The notes below the pieces were generated by a model. It was given only the letters and a program-made list of their open reading frames with translations, made no database searches and was not told where the DNA came from. From Rufibacter latericius (GTDB lineage Bacteria; Bacteroidota; Bacteroidia; Cytophagales; Hymenobacteraceae): a stretch of 64,000 nucleotides of DNA. The DNA lies in NCBI RefSeq assembly GCF_003721515.1, contig NZ_RJJD01000007.1, forward strand, positions 60,954-124,953, in the 5' to 3' direction. Positions 33,689 through 44,439 of the stretch are shown piece after piece (position 1 is the first letter of the stretch; the number at the start of each line of letters is the position of its first letter). The position numbers were made by a program, and so were the translations under genes.

Positions 33689-35278
33689 ATGCGTCTACTT
33701 TTTCATAAGCAAAAGAAACCAAGCCCCTTAAGCAGTTTTATGGTTGGCGTACTTTCATTTCTTTTGCTTTTATCCAGGGAAGCTTTTCCTCAAAAGGCAG
33801 ATTCCACCATCAAGTTATCGGCTGGTAAACATTATCTAAGAACCGGATTCCACCGGTTTTGGTGGGGTAGTCATTACCGGAAGGTGTGGGCAGAGCCAGT
33901 GGAAGTACCCGTTCTCTGGATAAGCCAGTTTAAGGGAGGTGTTACCCCTTTAAAAGAAGGAGGGAGCTTTCAGACCAAAAACCTGCGGTTGGTAGATAAA
34001 GCTGGCCGGGAGTATGTGCTGCGCTCCGTAGACAAAGATCCCTCCAAAGCCTTGCCCAAAGGTCTGCAGAAAACCTTTGTGGCTAAATTAATGAAGGACC
34101 AAACCAGTGTCATCCATCCTTACGGGGCTTTTATCGTTCCTAAATTGGCTTCGGCGGCAAACGTGTACCATACCAATCCGCGGTTGGTGTATTTGGCAGA
34201 TGATCCGGCGCTGGGGGAATTCAGAAAGGACTTCGCCCACATGTTGGTCTTATTGGAAGAACGCCCCGACGGGAACTGGAAAAATCTGGAAAGCTTTGGG
34301 AAACCTAGGGAAATTGTAAGCTCCAAAAAGGCCTTTGAATCTCTACTTTCCAGCCCCATGTACCAGGTAGACGCTAAACGGTATCTCACCTCCAGGCTTT
34401 TTGACATGTGGCTCAGTGACTGGAGCCGCCGGGAAGACCAATGGCGCTGGACGATTACCAGGAAAGGAACATCAACCGAATTTTCTCCTATACCCAGAGA
34501 CCGTGACCACGCCTTCTTTAAATTTAACGACGGGGTATTGACTAAACTGGTGAGCGTTTTCAAGCCGAATTACCAAAGTTTTGACCAAACCATAGTGGGC
34601 AAAAACGTGAAAGGCTTGATCAAGAGCTCCTACCAGATGGATGCCTATCTATTGGCGTATCTCACCAAAGAGGAATTTCTGAAAGCCGCCCAGGAATTGC
34701 AGCAGCGCCTCACTGATGAGATAATAGAACAAGCCCTGGCTCAATGGCCCTCCCAGATAAGAGAACTATCCAGGGAAGAATTCCTGGTGAAACTGAAATC
34801 CCGACGAGAAGATTTGCCCGCGGCCTCGGCTTCCTTTTACAAATTACTGAACAAAGACGTGCTTCTGCCCGGCACCGATGCAGAAGATAGGTTTGTGTTA
34901 GAGTTTCAGGAAGACGGAAGCCTGATGGTGCAGCATTGGGCATTTGAGGAAAACCAAGAAAGGAACCTGCTGCATCAGAAAACATTTTACCCCAACCAAA
35001 CCAAAAGCCTCTCTATTTATGGCCTCGGGGAGGAAGACACCTTTGTGCTGCAAGGAAAGGGTACCTCCAGGATTAAGGTACGTCTGTACGGAGGCGAAGA
35101 AACAGATAAACTTCTTTTAGACCCCTCTTTTCAACTAAAAGGCCAGAAAATTAAGCTGATGGATGAAGAAGACGGAAACGAATACCCTATCCATAAGATG
35201 ATCAAGAAAGAGAAGTACACCCCAAAAGCCCAGGAGTTTAATGGAGCAGGCTGGCTGTTGCGGCACCGCTTGCATTAA
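33689..35278 (+). CDS. Exported protein of unknown function with kinase-like motifs, paralog B
   Basis: The 529-residue protein has a hydrophobic N-terminal signal (about residues 14-35, ending PQKA). It aligns along its length with paralog A: AGKHYLRTGFHRFWWGSHYR, LRSVDKDPSKALPKG, then LSDWSRREDQWRWTI and PIPRDRDHAFFKFNDG. The DxxR-H-E pattern of paralog A is DWSRREDQW here, so the His is replaced by Arg, hinting at divergence of activity. The C-terminal part (about 390-529) is beta-rich. It lies 123 bp from the divergent paralog A and converges on the exonuclease/GIY-YIG gene. No function can be claimed. Confidence 0.75.
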   Translation: MRLLFHKQKKPSPLSSFMVGVLSFLLLLSREAFPQKADSTIKLSAGKHYLRTGFHRFWWGSHYRKVWAEPVEVPVLWISQFKGGVTPLKEGGSFQTKNLRLVDKAGREYVLRSVDKDPSKALPKGLQKTFVAKLMKDQTSVIHPYGAFIVPKLASAANVYHTNPRLVYLADDPALGEFRKDFAHMLVLLEERPDGNWKNLESFGKPREIVSSKKAFESLLSSPMYQVDAKRYLTSRLFDMWLSDWSRREDQWRWTITRKGTSTEFSPIPRDRDHAFFKFNDGVLTKLVSVFKPNYQSFDQTIVGKNVKGLIKSSYQMDAYLLAYLTKEEFLKAAQELQQRLTDEIIEQALAQWPSQIRELSREEFLVKLKSRREDLPAASASFYKLLNKDVLLPGTDAEDRFVLEFQEDGSLMVQHWAFEENQERNLLHQKTFYPNQTKSLSIYGLGEEDTFVLQGKGTSRIKVRLYGGEETDKLLLDPSFQLKGQKIKLMDEEDGNEYPIHKMIKKEKYTPKAQEFNGAGWLLRHRLH

Positions 35279-35282
35279 GGTC

Positions 35283-35321
35283 TGTTTTAGGCCTGATTTG
35301 CTTAAAACAGGCTTAAAGCGC
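35283..35321 (+). repeat. Dispersed intergenic palindrome between convergent genes
   Basis: The reading is TGTTTTAGGCCTGATTTGC, then TTAAAACAGGCTTAAAGC. Arms GCCTG-TTT and AAA-CAGGC pair. It covers the stop codon (35313-35315) of the minus-strand exonuclease gene. Confidence 0.6.
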
Positions 35322-36734
35322 AGTATTCAAATTCTCTGAAAACACCATCACCTTGTCCTGGTGTTTGGTGCGCATGTACCCCCTGATGATCTGCTGAGTG
35401 TCTTTGTTATCATTGTAGTATTTGATCACCCCTTTAAAGTCTTCCAGCGAGCTGGCACTGAACGATTCATCAAAGTACCCAAATCCAAGATAACGGCCGT
35501 TGTACACCACCACCACCGATTTCTCATCTGCTTGGCGTCCTTTCCCGATGATGACAAACGTATCATAATCATACTTGAAGGCGTCAATAGACTCAATGAC
35601 CCGCTGGTTGTAGTCCTCCGGCGATTCTTTACCCACGCAGGCGCCTTTACATTGGTGCACCTGGTAGTCAAAACACGGCCCGTTAGATTTATAGAGGTCG
35701 CACATCTTCTGGCACAGGTTGTACTTGGCCACCCGGTTGTACAGGAAGTTCTTGGCCTGAAACTGGTTGGACATGGTCAAGAGCGGCGGAACTTCGGTCT
35801 TAGCTTTCTGAAAGGTGAGGCGCAGGTATCCGTCCTGGTCATAATAGGAATAAATGCCTGAATGGTACACGCTCCGGCGCTGAGCCCGGTTGTAAAACGG
35901 CTTCCGTTTCTTTATCTCATCAGACTCAAAAAGCAATGCCACCAGTTCGCTGCCGGTCCGTTCATAGGTGATGCTGGCGATGCGGTTCTTGAATTCAATA
36001 GACTTCTTGCTTTTAAAATCGATGTTGAAGTGCTGGATGATACGTTTCCGGATGCTTTTGCTTTTGCCAACGTAGATGATTTGGCCGGTTTCATCATGGA
36101 AATAATACACGCCTGCTTCCAAAGGAAGCGCGTCAACCATGTCTTTGGTGATGGCTGGGGGCAACAGCGACGTCTTGATTTCCTTAGAAATAGCCGAAGG
36201 CTCCAACGTTGTATCGTCCTGAGAGTCGTTTACCTTTTTCTCATCGATTTTCAATAAACGATCAAAAAGGATGGTCGTGGCCTCGGCGTCTCCAATGGCC
36301 CGGTGCCGCATCTGCAGCGGGATGTCAATGCTCTTGCAGAGTTTGCCTAAGCTGTAGGAGGGAAGGCCCGGCATAAGTTTCCGGCTCAAACGCACGGTGC
36401 ACAGGGTTTTCCGCTGAAAGGTGAAGCCCAAGTCTGCAAATTCCTTTTTCACAAAGGAATAATCAAAGCGCACATTATGGGCCACAAACACGTTACCTTC
36501 GGTGATCTGCACAATCTGCTTGGCCACTTCGTGGAACTTAGGTGCATCGCGAACCATCTCATCGGTGATGCCAGTGAGTTGGGAAATGAAAAAAGGGATG
36601 GGCCGACCGGGGTTGATCAGGCTGTGAAACTGGTCTACCACCTTGTTGCCGTCATGGATGAAAATCGCAATTTCCGTAATCCGATCTTCGGCAGGCTGAC
36701 CTCCGGTGGTCTCTATATCTATAATGGCGTACAC
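35313..36734 (-). CDS. DEDDh exonuclease fused to a UvrC-like GIY-YIG nuclease
   Basis: The 473-residue protein begins with a DnaQ-type 3'-5' exonuclease (residues 1-165): DIETTGG, AHNVRFDYSF and HRAIGDAEAT give the D-E-D-D-h residues. A GIY-YIG domain follows (about 205-285; AGVYYFHDETGQIIYVGKSK). After this comes a Cys cluster, NLCQKMCDLYKSNGPC then QCKGACVG, which matches the UvrC region that holds an Fe-S cluster. This pairing is known in bacteria (Cho-like proteins fused to epsilon-like exonucleases) and points to DNA repair. It lacks the UvrC C-terminal endonuclease and helix-hairpin-helix. Confidence 0.92.
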   Translation of the reverse strand: MYAIIDIETTGGQPAEDRITEIAIFIHDGNKVVDQFHSLINPGRPIPFFISQLTGITDEMVRDAPKFHEVAKQIVQITEGNVFVAHNVRFDYSFVKKEFADLGFTFQRKTLCTVRLSRKLMPGLPSYSLGKLCKSIDIPLQMRHRAIGDAEATTILFDRLLKIDEKKVNDSQDDTTLEPSAISKEIKTSLLPPAITKDMVDALPLEAGVYYFHDETGQIIYVGKSKSIRKRIIQHFNIDFKSKKSIEFKNRIASITYERTGSELVALLFESDEIKKRKPFYNRAQRRSVYHSGIYSYYDQDGYLRLTFQKAKTEVPPLLTMSNQFQAKNFLYNRVAKYNLCQKMCDLYKSNGPCFDYQVHQCKGACVGKESPEDYNQRVIESIDAFKYDYDTFVIIGKGRQADEKSVVVVYNGRYLGFGYFDESFSASSLEDFKGVIKYYNDNKDTQQIIRGYMRTKHQDKVMVFSENLNTAL

Positions 36735-36812
36735 GCGCTAGGATTAAAGTGGACGTTACTTCTACAGTGCTAACATTATTAGAACCAAGAAAAGGACAAG
36801 AACGTTTCATCT

Positions 36813-36849
36813 CCGTTTTAAGCTCCTTTTTAGGAAAACGGCACAAAAA
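36813..36849 (+). repeat. Dispersed intergenic palindrome, overlapping a terminator
   Basis: The reading is CCGTTTTAAGCTCCTTTTT, then AGGAAAACGGCACAAAA. The right part merges into the terminator stem that starts at 36840. Confidence 0.45.
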
Positions 36850-36880
36850 AGGCAGCCATTTAAGCTGCCTTTTTTGTGCC
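36840..36880. terminator. Terminator behind the PA2169-family gene
   Basis: A 17-bp perfect stem (GGCACAAAAAAGGCAGC and complement) has a seven-base loop; A and T runs lie inside the stem, so it could work on both strands. Confidence 0.85.
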
Positions 36881-36894
36881 GTTACCAGACTCAA

Positions 36895-37365
36895 CTACAA
36901 CCCTTGTTTAAGGGAAGTGATGGTTTGTTTGGCGGCTTGTATTTCCTGCTTTTGGCGTTGGATGATGGTTAGGGTTTCTACCGGCAGACTCTTTTCCTGC
37001 AACGCATTGTCATAGGCTTTCAGGGCCGCTTCATCGCCGTTCTCGCATTCGCTCAGGATGGCTTTGCTGTCATTGGCCCCAATAGCCGATTTGAGGTTAA
37101 TCCAGCCCCGGTGTACGGCTCCGGCAGCCTGTAAGGCAACTCCTTCCACGGTGGTGGTATCCTGGGTACTACCTCCTAATTGACGAGCGGTGTTTTCTAA
37201 CTCGGTCAGGAAAGTGGAGCGTTGCTGGGCAAATCGGTGGAATTCTGTTTTAAGTCTTGGGTCCTGTACCGCTTCGGCTGCAGTTTCATATCCTTTCTGG
37301 CCATCGCGGGCAGTTTCAACTAAATCATTCAGTGCTTTAATAACATTGCTATTTACATTGTCCAT
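36895..37365 (-). CDS. PA2169-family (DUF2383) four-helix-bundle protein
   Basis: The 156-residue soluble helical protein starts MDNVNSNVIKALNDLVETAR. It has the ferritin-like four-helix pattern of the PA2169/DUF2383 family: DGQKGYETAAEAVQDPRLK, then FAQQRSTFLTELENTARQLG, GWINLKSAIG and ECENGDEAALKAYDNAL. The Glu and His positions could bind metal, but this is not established for the family. Relatives are often stress-induced. It stands alone, ahead of a strong terminator. Confidence 0.88.
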   Translation of the reverse strand: MDNVNSNVIKALNDLVETARDGQKGYETAAEAVQDPRLKTEFHRFAQQRSTFLTELENTARQLGGSTQDTTTVEGVALQAAGAVHRGWINLKSAIGANDSKAILSECENGDEAALKAYDNALQEKSLPVETLTIIQRQKQEIQAAKQTITSLKQGL

Positions 37366-37525
37366 AGTCTTATAATTTTAGGTGAAGGGTTCTTTAAAAT
37401 ATCTAACCAATGAGGGGTATAAATGTTTAAAAGCCTCAGATTCTTTTAATTATACTTCACCTATATAGATAAGTTTCATATTTGTATATCACCATTTACC
37501 AAGCCATGAACTAGTAGGGAGCCAC

Positions 37526-38623
37526 TTATTTACTTCGCCTGTTTCTTAGTTTCTTGATCAACTCGTTTTCCTTAGGTCCCTGGTTGATGTCATTGAGCAG
37601 GTAGCCGAAAGGCTGTAAGGGTTCATAAGCATCGAAAATGACTTTAAGAATAGCGATGATAGGAATGGAAAGAATCATGCCCGGGGCACCCCAGATTTCG
37701 CCGCCAATAATCAACGCCAGAATAGCGGCGAACGGGTTGATGCTCACCTTAGATCCCACCACGAAAGGCGTGATAAAATTGCCTTCCAGGAACTGCACAA
37801 AGGCAAAGATCCCGATCACAATCAGCATCTGGGCGGCAGAACCGGTGTTTATAAATACGAACAAGGCAGGAAACAAAGCCCCGATGAGAATACCTATATA
37901 AGGAATAACGGTCAGAATGGCGGCCATCACCCCAAAGAAGATGGCATACTCCACGCCCACAATCATCAAACCCACAGAGTTCAGGATAGACACTACCAAA
38001 ATCACAATCAGCAAGCCAGAAAGATAGCCCTGTACCACCCGCTGAATGTTGTCTACGGTTTCCATCAGGGGTTCGCGACGGTCGCGGGTGATGAACTGAA
38101 ACATGAACTGACGCAAGTGATCGCGGTAGTACAACATACAGAACACATAGATGGGAATCAGCGACAAAACGGTGAGAGCGCCGGTAGTGAGGGAAATGGT
38201 GCTTCCTAAGAAGGCAGTGCCTGTTTGGGTTACGTTACCCAAAGCCTTTTGCAGGAACTCGCTTTTGTTCGTGGGTTTAATGCCGAACCGGTCAAACAGG
38301 AAAGCCTGAAACTTGGAAAGCAACATAGAGAATTTGGCGTTGATCTCAGTTAGCTCAGAAGAAAAGTTGCTTATCTGATGAGACAAAAACCAAATGATTA
38401 AGCTCAGCACCAGGATAACTACAATCAAGGATATAACAATGGAGACCGCTCGGGGAAGTTTCCTCTCCATGCCCCGGGTCATGGGCAGAAGCAACAAGGC
38501 AAACAACGAGGCAAAACAGATGGGGATGAGTACCGGGCTGAAAGTCTGAAGAAAATGGAGCAGCAGATAGAGCCCCAGCAGAATGACAGTGTACTTAAAG
38601 TAAGAAGGTAATTTTATTTCCAT
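37526..38623 (-). CDS. AI-2E family transporter
   Basis: The 365-residue integral membrane protein has about eight hydrophobic helices. Family motifs include the early FASLFALLLLPMTRGMERKLP region and the C-terminal GNFITPFVVGSKVSINPFAAI and EIWGAPGMILSIPIIAIL. The family was named for a proposed autoinducer-2 exporter, but members also act as Na+/H+ antiporters, so the substrate is unknown. It is a single gene with its own 320-bp upstream region shared with parE. Confidence 0.9.
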   Translation of the reverse strand: MEIKLPSYFKYTVILLGLYLLLHFLQTFSPVLIPICFASLFALLLLPMTRGMERKLPRAVSIVISLIVVILVLSLIIWFLSHQISNFSSELTEINAKFSMLLSKFQAFLFDRFGIKPTNKSEFLQKALGNVTQTGTAFLGSTISLTTGALTVLSLIPIYVFCMLYYRDHLRQFMFQFITRDRREPLMETVDNIQRVVQGYLSGLLIVILVVSILNSVGLMIVGVEYAIFFGVMAAILTVIPYIGILIGALFPALFVFINTGSAAQMLIVIGIFAFVQFLEGNFITPFVVGSKVSINPFAAILALIIGGEIWGAPGMILSIPIIAILKVIFDAYEPLQPFGYLLNDINQGPKENELIKKLRNRRSK

Positions 38624-38943
38624 GGTGAATTTTTGAAACTAAGTCTAAAGAAAAAAATAATATGAATGCTAAAAATGATAGCAACACAAGGAATTGAAAA
38701 GCAAATATTTAGACTTTTGGCTAAAAATTTAAGCAAAAGATCGCCTCTTGAATGAACTGCCAAGCCCTATATTTGGTTACATAGAAAAAGAAAACAGGTT
38801 TTTTTGCCGAGAAAGATTCTTAGCATTTTTACCTGTTTTTGGCCCTTTTTGGGTATTAAAATCGCTGTTTCGGGCTTAGGATGCCAAAGTACACGCAAAT
38901 TTTCTTTTATTTTACCTAATTCTACTAAACCCAAAAGTCTTGT
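38624..38943. other. Divergent upstream region of the AI-2E gene and parE
   Basis: No gene is supported here. The 320-bp AT-rich region must hold both promoters; no exact -7 box was identified on either strand. Confidence 0.4.
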
Positions 38944-40815
38944 ATGGCTGAGCAAACTGATGTTACCTACAACGAGGATAGTATACGTTCCCTTGACTGG
39001 CGTGAACACATCCGGCTGCGTCCGGGTATGTACATTGGCAAGCTGGGCGACGGCTCCTCTCCCGATGATGGGATATACATTCTTGTAAAAGAGGTGATTG
39101 ACAACTCCATCGATGAGCACATGATGGGGCATGGTCGCACGATTGAAGTTAAAATTTCTGATCACAAAGTAGTGGTGCGTGACTACGGTCGCGGGATTCC
39201 GCTGGGAAAAGTGATTGACTGCGTGAGCAAGATCAACACCGGCGGAAAGTATGACAGCCGCGCCTTCCAGAAATCGGTGGGTCTGAACGGGGTGGGTACC
39301 AAGGCGGTGAACGCGTTGTCCTCCAGCTTTAGAATACAGTCGGTGCGGGACGGCAAAACCAAAGTGGCCGAGTTTGAGCGCGGCGAACTGGTGAACGATG
39401 AGCCGCTACAGGACTCTAACCAGCGCAACGGTACCACTACGGTCTTTGTACCAGATGATACCATTTTCAAAAACTACCACTTCATTCCGGAGTTCCTGGA
39501 AAACCAGATCTGGAATTATGTGTACCTGAACGCCGGTCTTACGATCCATTTCAATGGACAGAAGTATTTGTCTGAGAATGGCCTGAAAGACCTGTTAAGC
39601 CGCAAGATTGCCGAGGAAACCATGCGATACCCGATCATCCACCTGAAAGGGGATGATATTGAACTGGCCTTGACCCACGGCAACGATTACGGTGAGGAAT
39701 ATTATTCCTTCGTTAACGGACAATACACCACCCAAGGCGGTACGCACTTAGCGGCCTTTAGAGAAGCCGTGGTGAAAACCGTGCGCGAATTCTATAAGAA
39801 AGACTACGATGCCACTGATATTAGAGGCTCTATTGTAGGGGCTGTTGCTATTCGCGTTCAGGAGCCGGTTTTCGAAAGTCAGACCAAAACCAAACTAGGT
39901 TCTATCAACGTGGCGCACGAAGGCCCAACCGTGCGGAACTTCGTGAATGATTTTGTGAAGGAGCACCTGGACAACTACCTGCACAAGAACCCCGCGGTAG
40001 CCGATGCCCTGCGCAAGCGAATTGAGCAAAGTGAGCGCGAGCGCAAGGATATGGCCGGTATCAAGAAATTGGCGAACCAACGCGCGAAGAAAGCAAACCT
40101 GCACAACAAGAAACTGCGTGACTGCCGCTTCCACTTCGGGGAAAGCAAAGAGCTGGAGAAAGAGGCTTTGACTACTTTGTTTATCACCGAGGGTGACTCG
40201 GCATCTGGTTCTATTACTAAGTCCAGAAACGTAGAGCTAGAGGCGGTATTCTCCTTGAGAGGAAAGCCTTTGAACTGCTTTGGACTGAAGAAGAAGATCG
40301 TCTACGAAAACGAAGAGTTCAACCTGCTACAGCACGCCTTAAACATTGAGGAAGGCCTGGAAGGCTTGCGCTACAACCGCGTAGTTGTCGCTACTGATGC
40401 AGACGTGGACGGCATGCACATTCGCTTGCTGCTCATGACGTTTTTCCTTCAGTTTTTCCCGGATCTGGTCAAAAACGGTCACTTATACATTTTAGAGACT
40501 CCTTTGTTCCGCGTGCGGAATAAGAAAGAGACCATCTATTGCTACAACGAGCAGGAGAAGCAGAACGCCATGCGCAAGTTGGGCAAGAACCCCGAGATCA
40601 CCCGGTTTAAAGGATTGGGTGAGATCTCACCGGAGGAATTCGGAAAGTTCATTGGCGAGAACATCCGCCTGGAGCCCGTGATCATGGGCAAGACCGAGCA
40701 GAACATTCAGAAGGTTTTGTCTTACTTCATGGGTAAGAACACGCCGGAGCGCCAGCAGTTTATCATTGAGAATCTCAAAATAGAGAAAGATATAGTAGAG
40801 GAGGTTTATGCTTAA
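38944..40815 (+). CDS. parE: DNA topoisomerase IV subunit B
   Basis: The 623-residue protein is the ATPase subunit of a type IIA topoisomerase. GHKL motifs are present: [20 protein letters not shown] and [14 protein letters not shown]. The Toprim domain has [10 protein letters not shown] and [13 protein letters not shown]. It lacks the long insert seen in many GyrB proteins and pairs with the following subunit A gene, whose ATG overlaps its last eight bases. This favours ParE over GyrB; the Bacteroidota ParE is usually of this length. It decatenates daughter chromosomes. Confidence 0.92.
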   Translation: MAEQTDVTYNEDSIRSLDWREHIRLRPGMYIGKLGDGSSPDDGIYILVKEVIDNSIDEHMMGHGRTIEVKISDHKVVVRDYGRGIPLGKVIDCVSKINTGGKYDSRAFQKSVGLNGVGTKAVNALSSSFRIQSVRDGKTKVAEFERGELVNDEPLQDSNQRNGTTTVFVPDDTIFKNYHFIPEFLENQIWNYVYLNAGLTIHFNGQKYLSENGLKDLLSRKIAEETMRYPIIHLKGDDIELALTHGNDYGEEYYSFVNGQYTTQGGTHLAAFREAVVKTVREFYKKDYDATDIRGSIVGAVAIRVQEPVFESQTKTKLGSINVAHEGPTVRNFVNDFVKEHLDNYLHKNPAVADALRKRIEQSERERKDMAGIKKLANQRAKKANLHNKKLRDCRFHFGESKELEKEALTTLFITEGDSASGSITKSRNVELEAVFSLRGKPLNCFGLKKKIVYENEEFNLLQHALNIEEGLEGLRYNRVVVATDADVDGMHIRLLLMTFFLQFFPDLVKNGHLYILETPLFRVRNKKETIYCYNEQEKQNAMRKLGKNPEITRFKGLGEISPEEFGKFIGENIRLEPVIMGKTEQNIQKVLSYFMGKNTPERQQFIIENLKIEKDIVEEVYA

Positions 40816-43561
40816 CGAAGAATTGGAAAACGAGAACGAAAATAGCCTGGAACTGGACGCGCAACTTGAAGGAGAGGAGACCATCCATGAGATAAGCTCT
40901 GTTTCCGGACTATACGAGAACTGGTTTCTAGATTACGCCTCCTATGTAATTCTGGAGCGGGCCGTTCCTGCCTTGGAAGACGGTTTCAAACCAGTGCAGC
41001 GCCGCATCATGCACGCCATGAAAGAAATGGACGATGGCCGTTTCAACAAGGTGGCAAATGTGATCGGGCAGACCATGCAGTACCACCCGCACGGTGACGC
41101 TTCCATTGGCGACGCCATCGTGAACCTGGGCCAGAAAGACCTGCTCATTGAAACCCAGGGAAACTGGGGCGATGTACGCACTGGCGATAGTGCGGCGGCT
41201 CCTCGTTACATTGAGGCGCGCCTCACCAAATTTGCCCTGGACGTAGTCTTCAATGCTCAGACGACTGAGTGGCAGCTGAGTTATGACGGCCGTAAAAACG
41301 AGCCGGTCACCTTACCGGTGAAATTCCCGCTACTGCTGGCGCAAGGCGTAGAAGGGATTGCCGTAGGCTTGTCCACCAAGATCATGCCCCACAACTTTCG
41401 GGAGCTGATCAAGGGTTCTATTGACGTGCTCAAAGGCCGAAAGACTACTTTGCTTCCTGACTTCCCGACGGGCGGTCTGGCTGACTTTACCAACTACAAC
41501 GGTGGGGGCAGAGGCGGCAAAATCCGTTTAAGGGCTACTATTGAGAAAGTAGACAAATCGCTGCTCATCATCCGGGATGTGCCTTACGGGACCACTACCA
41601 CGGCGCTGATGGACTCCATCGTGAAAGCCAGCGAGAACAATAAGATCAAGATCAAGAAAGTAGTAGACAACACCGCTGCCGAGGTAGAGATTCAGGTGCA
41701 CATCCCGCCAGGTATTTCGCCTGACCTGACCATTGACGCGCTGTACGCCTTCACTGATTGCGAGATCTCCATTTCGCCCAACACCTGTGTGATCATCGAG
41801 GACAAGCCCCGTTTCCTGAACGTGGATGAGTTGTTGCGGATGTCTACCGGCAAAACCGTTCGCTTACTGGAGCGCGAGTTGGAGATTAAGCTGGGCGAAC
41901 TGGAAGACAGATGGCACAACTCCTCCCTGGAGAAGATCTTCATTGAAAACCGCATCTACCGTGACATTGAAGAGTGCGAGACTTGGGAAGCCGTGCTGGA
42001 AGCCATTGACAAAGGCTTGGAGCCGCACAAGCCCTTGCTGCGCCGCGAGGTGACGCAAGACGATATCATCCGTTTGACAGAAATTAAGATCAAGCGTATC
42101 TCCAAGTTCGACTCCTTCAAAGCCGATGAATACATTAAAAAGCTGGAGGATGAAATGGCTGAGGTGGCGGATAACCTTGCCAACCTGGTGCGCTACGCCA
42201 TCAGCTATTTTGAGGGTCTTTTAGCAAAATACGGCAAAAACAAGGAGCGTAAAACCCAGATCAGAACCTTTGATGTAGTATCAGCCCAGAAAGTGGCGGT
42301 GGCGAATCAGAAGCTGTACGTGAACCGCAAAGATGGTTTTGTTGGCTATGGACTCAAAAAAGATGAGTTCGTGTGCGACTGCTCTGACATGGATGATATC
42401 ATTGCCATCCGGAAAGACGGCAAGTTCATGGTGTCCAAGATCAGTGACAAGATCTTCATGGGCAAAGACATCATCCATGTGGGCGTCTACAACAAGAACG
42501 ATGAGCACATGGTCTACAACATGATCTACGTGGATGGTAAAACCGGCATCTCGTTCGCGAAGCGTTTTGCGGTGACCTCCATTACCCGAGATAAAGAATA
42601 TGACCTCACCAAAGGCGAGAAGAACTCCAAAGTTGTCTACCTGACGGCTAACCCTAACTCAGAATCTGAGGTAGTGAGCATCACGTTGCAACCCGCCAGT
42701 ACCGCCCGCGTGAAGCTGTTTGACTTTGATTTTGCAGAATTGCTCATAAAAGGCAAAGGCTCGCAAGGGAACATCGTGACCAAGCACCCCATCAAGAAAG
42801 TAGTGCAGAAAGCCTTGGGTGAGTCTACCCGCGGTGGACGCGAAATCTACTATGATGAGGTGATCGGGCGATTGAACACCGAGAATCGCGGTCGTTACCT
42901 GGGATCCTTCAACACCGATGACTCTATCCTGGTCATCTACAAAGACGGTTCCTATGAGCTGACTTCGTTTGATGTTTCCAACCACTATGATGTGCCCAAC
43001 ATTGAGTTGATCCATAAGTTCTCTCCGGAACTGGTAGTTTCAGCTGTGTACACCGAGGGAGAGACCAAGGTAACCTACGTGAAACGGTTTGTGGTGGAGA
43101 CCAGTACCATTGGCAAACGCTTTATCTTCATCAGTGAATCTAAGGGATCTAAACTGTTGGCCGCATCGGTTCATCCTGAGCCCAAAGCAGAAATCAAGTT
43201 TCAACGAGATAAGAAATCTGACAAAGAAACAGAGAACTTACTCCTGAGCGACTTCATTGACGTGAAGGGTTGGAGGGCTATGGGCAATAAACTTAACTAC
43301 TTTAAAATCTTTGGAGTAACCATCCAAAAAGAAGAAGAAGTAGAGCTTACGAAGGTGAAAAGTAGCACAAAAGTCATAAAAACTGTAAAGGTAGAGCCTT
43401 TGTTAGTACAAGATGTAAGTGCTTCATTTTCAACGGGTGAAGAGGTTGTGTTAGAAATAGACAATATAAAACCTGTCCTCGATTTAGCCGTAGAAACAGA
43501 ACAAAACGGGGAAGGCTTAAAACCAGCACAAAAGCCTAAGAAACAATTAAATCTATTTTAG
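40808..43561 (+). CDS. parC: DNA topoisomerase IV subunit A
   Basis: The 917-residue breakage-reunion subunit has the catalytic Tyr134 in [13 protein letters not shown], preceded by [17 protein letters not shown]. The tower and coiled-coil regions follow, and a C-terminal beta-pinwheel of repeated blades (for example [25 protein letters not shown]) runs from about 510 on. No GyrA-box QRRGGKG is seen, which supports ParC. The tail after about 840 is low-complexity and ends KKQLNLF. Its start overlaps parE by eight bases, indicating coupled translation. Confidence 0.92.
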   Translation: MLNEELENENENSLELDAQLEGEETIHEISSVSGLYENWFLDYASYVILERAVPALEDGFKPVQRRIMHAMKEMDDGRFNKVANVIGQTMQYHPHGDASIGDAIVNLGQKDLLIETQGNWGDVRTGDSAAAPRYIEARLTKFALDVVFNAQTTEWQLSYDGRKNEPVTLPVKFPLLLAQGVEGIAVGLSTKIMPHNFRELIKGSIDVLKGRKTTLLPDFPTGGLADFTNYNGGGRGGKIRLRATIEKVDKSLLIIRDVPYGTTTTALMDSIVKASENNKIKIKKVVDNTAAEVEIQVHIPPGISPDLTIDALYAFTDCEISISPNTCVIIEDKPRFLNVDELLRMSTGKTVRLLERELEIKLGELEDRWHNSSLEKIFIENRIYRDIEECETWEAVLEAIDKGLEPHKPLLRREVTQDDIIRLTEIKIKRISKFDSFKADEYIKKLEDEMAEVADNLANLVRYAISYFEGLLAKYGKNKERKTQIRTFDVVSAQKVAVANQKLYVNRKDGFVGYGLKKDEFVCDCSDMDDIIAIRKDGKFMVSKISDKIFMGKDIIHVGVYNKNDEHMVYNMIYVDGKTGISFAKRFAVTSITRDKEYDLTKGEKNSKVVYLTANPNSESEVVSITLQPASTARVKLFDFDFAELLIKGKGSQGNIVTKHPIKKVVQKALGESTRGGREIYYDEVIGRLNTENRGRYLGSFNTDDSILVIYKDGSYELTSFDVSNHYDVPNIELIHKFSPELVVSAVYTEGETKVTYVKRFVVETSTIGKRFIFISESKGSKLLAASVHPEPKAEIKFQRDKKSDKETENLLLSDFIDVKGWRAMGNKLNYFKIFGVTIQKEEEVELTKVKSSTKVIKTVKVEPLLVQDVSASFSTGEEVVLEIDNIKPVLDLAVETEQNGEGLKPAQKPKKQLNLF

Positions 43562-43622
43562 GTCTTTTTAAAATCTTTTAGTAGATTACCCGTACGTTGG
43601 ACTAGACAGATAACCGGGGAGT

Positions 43623-44414
43623 ATGCGCAGAACATTTAGACTCGTACTAGTATTGATCACCTTAATGGTTTTTCCGAACCTGACGGCCATGTGCGGCGGT
43701 TTAGGTTCGGAAAAACTACTTTGGGAGGCCAATCAATTATTTCTTGAATACAAGGACACCGAAGCCTTGGAAAAATATGAACTGCTGCTTTCAGAACATC
43801 CTGAGCAGCAGGAGGCTTTAAACAAAGCTAGTATCGTCTGCGGCCGCATAGGCACCCGTTTCCTGGACGACACAAACAAAAGCATTTACTTTCAGAAAGC
43901 GTACACCTTTGCGCAAAGGTCTATGTGGGTAGACAGCCTTTCCGCTGAGCCCAACTATGTCATGGCGCTTTCCTTGAGCAACATGTGCCAATTGGTGACC
44001 ATCAAAGAGCGCATGGTGCAGTTAAACCAAATCAAAACGTATTTAGACCGGGCACTTTCACTTGATGCTCGGCATTCAGGAGCCTGGCACCTGATGGGCA
44101 GATGGTCCTTCAAAGTGGCAAATCTTTCGTTCACCGAGAAGTCGGCGAATCGTTTGCTTACCCAACTTCCTTTGCCTTCTTCCACCAATGAAGAAGCCAT
44201 TCATGCTTTCACAAAAGCCATTGAATTAGATCCTTCCAACCTGTTGTATTACTATGACCTGGCACGGGTTCAACGTGAAGCCGACCTAAAAAGCGAGTGC
44301 GTCACTACCTTGCAAAGGGCTCTTGATCAAAAACTAGTTACCACCGAGGACCTGGAGTTAAGCAGAAGATGTAAAATGCTTTTGCAAGAGATATTGAAGG
44401 TGAGAGCCTCCTGA
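43623..44414 (+). CDS. Exported TPR protein, RMDN-like
   Basis: The 263-residue protein has a signal-like N-terminus (MRRTFRLVLVLITLMVFPNL, then TAMC, possibly a lipobox-like site). The rest is TPR-like helical hairpins: LFLEYKDTEALEKYELLLSE, a middle block (FQKAYTFAQRSMWVDSL, VMALSLSNMCQ) and a last pair around SSTNEEAIHAFTKAIELDPSN. The middle resembles eukaryotic regulator of microtubule dynamics (RMDN) proteins, whose bacterial relatives have no known role. It lies 61 bp after parC and ends at a very long hairpin. Confidence 0.75.
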   Translation: MRRTFRLVLVLITLMVFPNLTAMCGGLGSEKLLWEANQLFLEYKDTEALEKYELLLSEHPEQQEALNKASIVCGRIGTRFLDDTNKSIYFQKAYTFAQRSMWVDSLSAEPNYVMALSLSNMCQLVTIKERMVQLNQIKTYLDRALSLDARHSGAWHLMGRWSFKVANLSFTEKSANRLLTQLPLPSSTNEEAIHAFTKAIELDPSNLLYYYDLARVQREADLKSECVTTLQRALDQKLVTTEDLELSRRCKMLLQEILKVRAS

Positions 44415-44439
44415 CATACCTGTTATAAAAAAGATTTAA

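Noticed and set aside
38767..39165. 132-codon minus-strand frame overlapping the parE start
   Set aside because: It overlaps conserved parE coding sequence in antisense and has no family features.
38944..43561. gyrB-gyrA as the identity of the topoisomerase pair
   Set aside because: The adjacent, overlapping gene order, 623-residue B subunit and absence of a GyrA-box favour ParE-ParC, though gyrase cannot be wholly excluded by eye.
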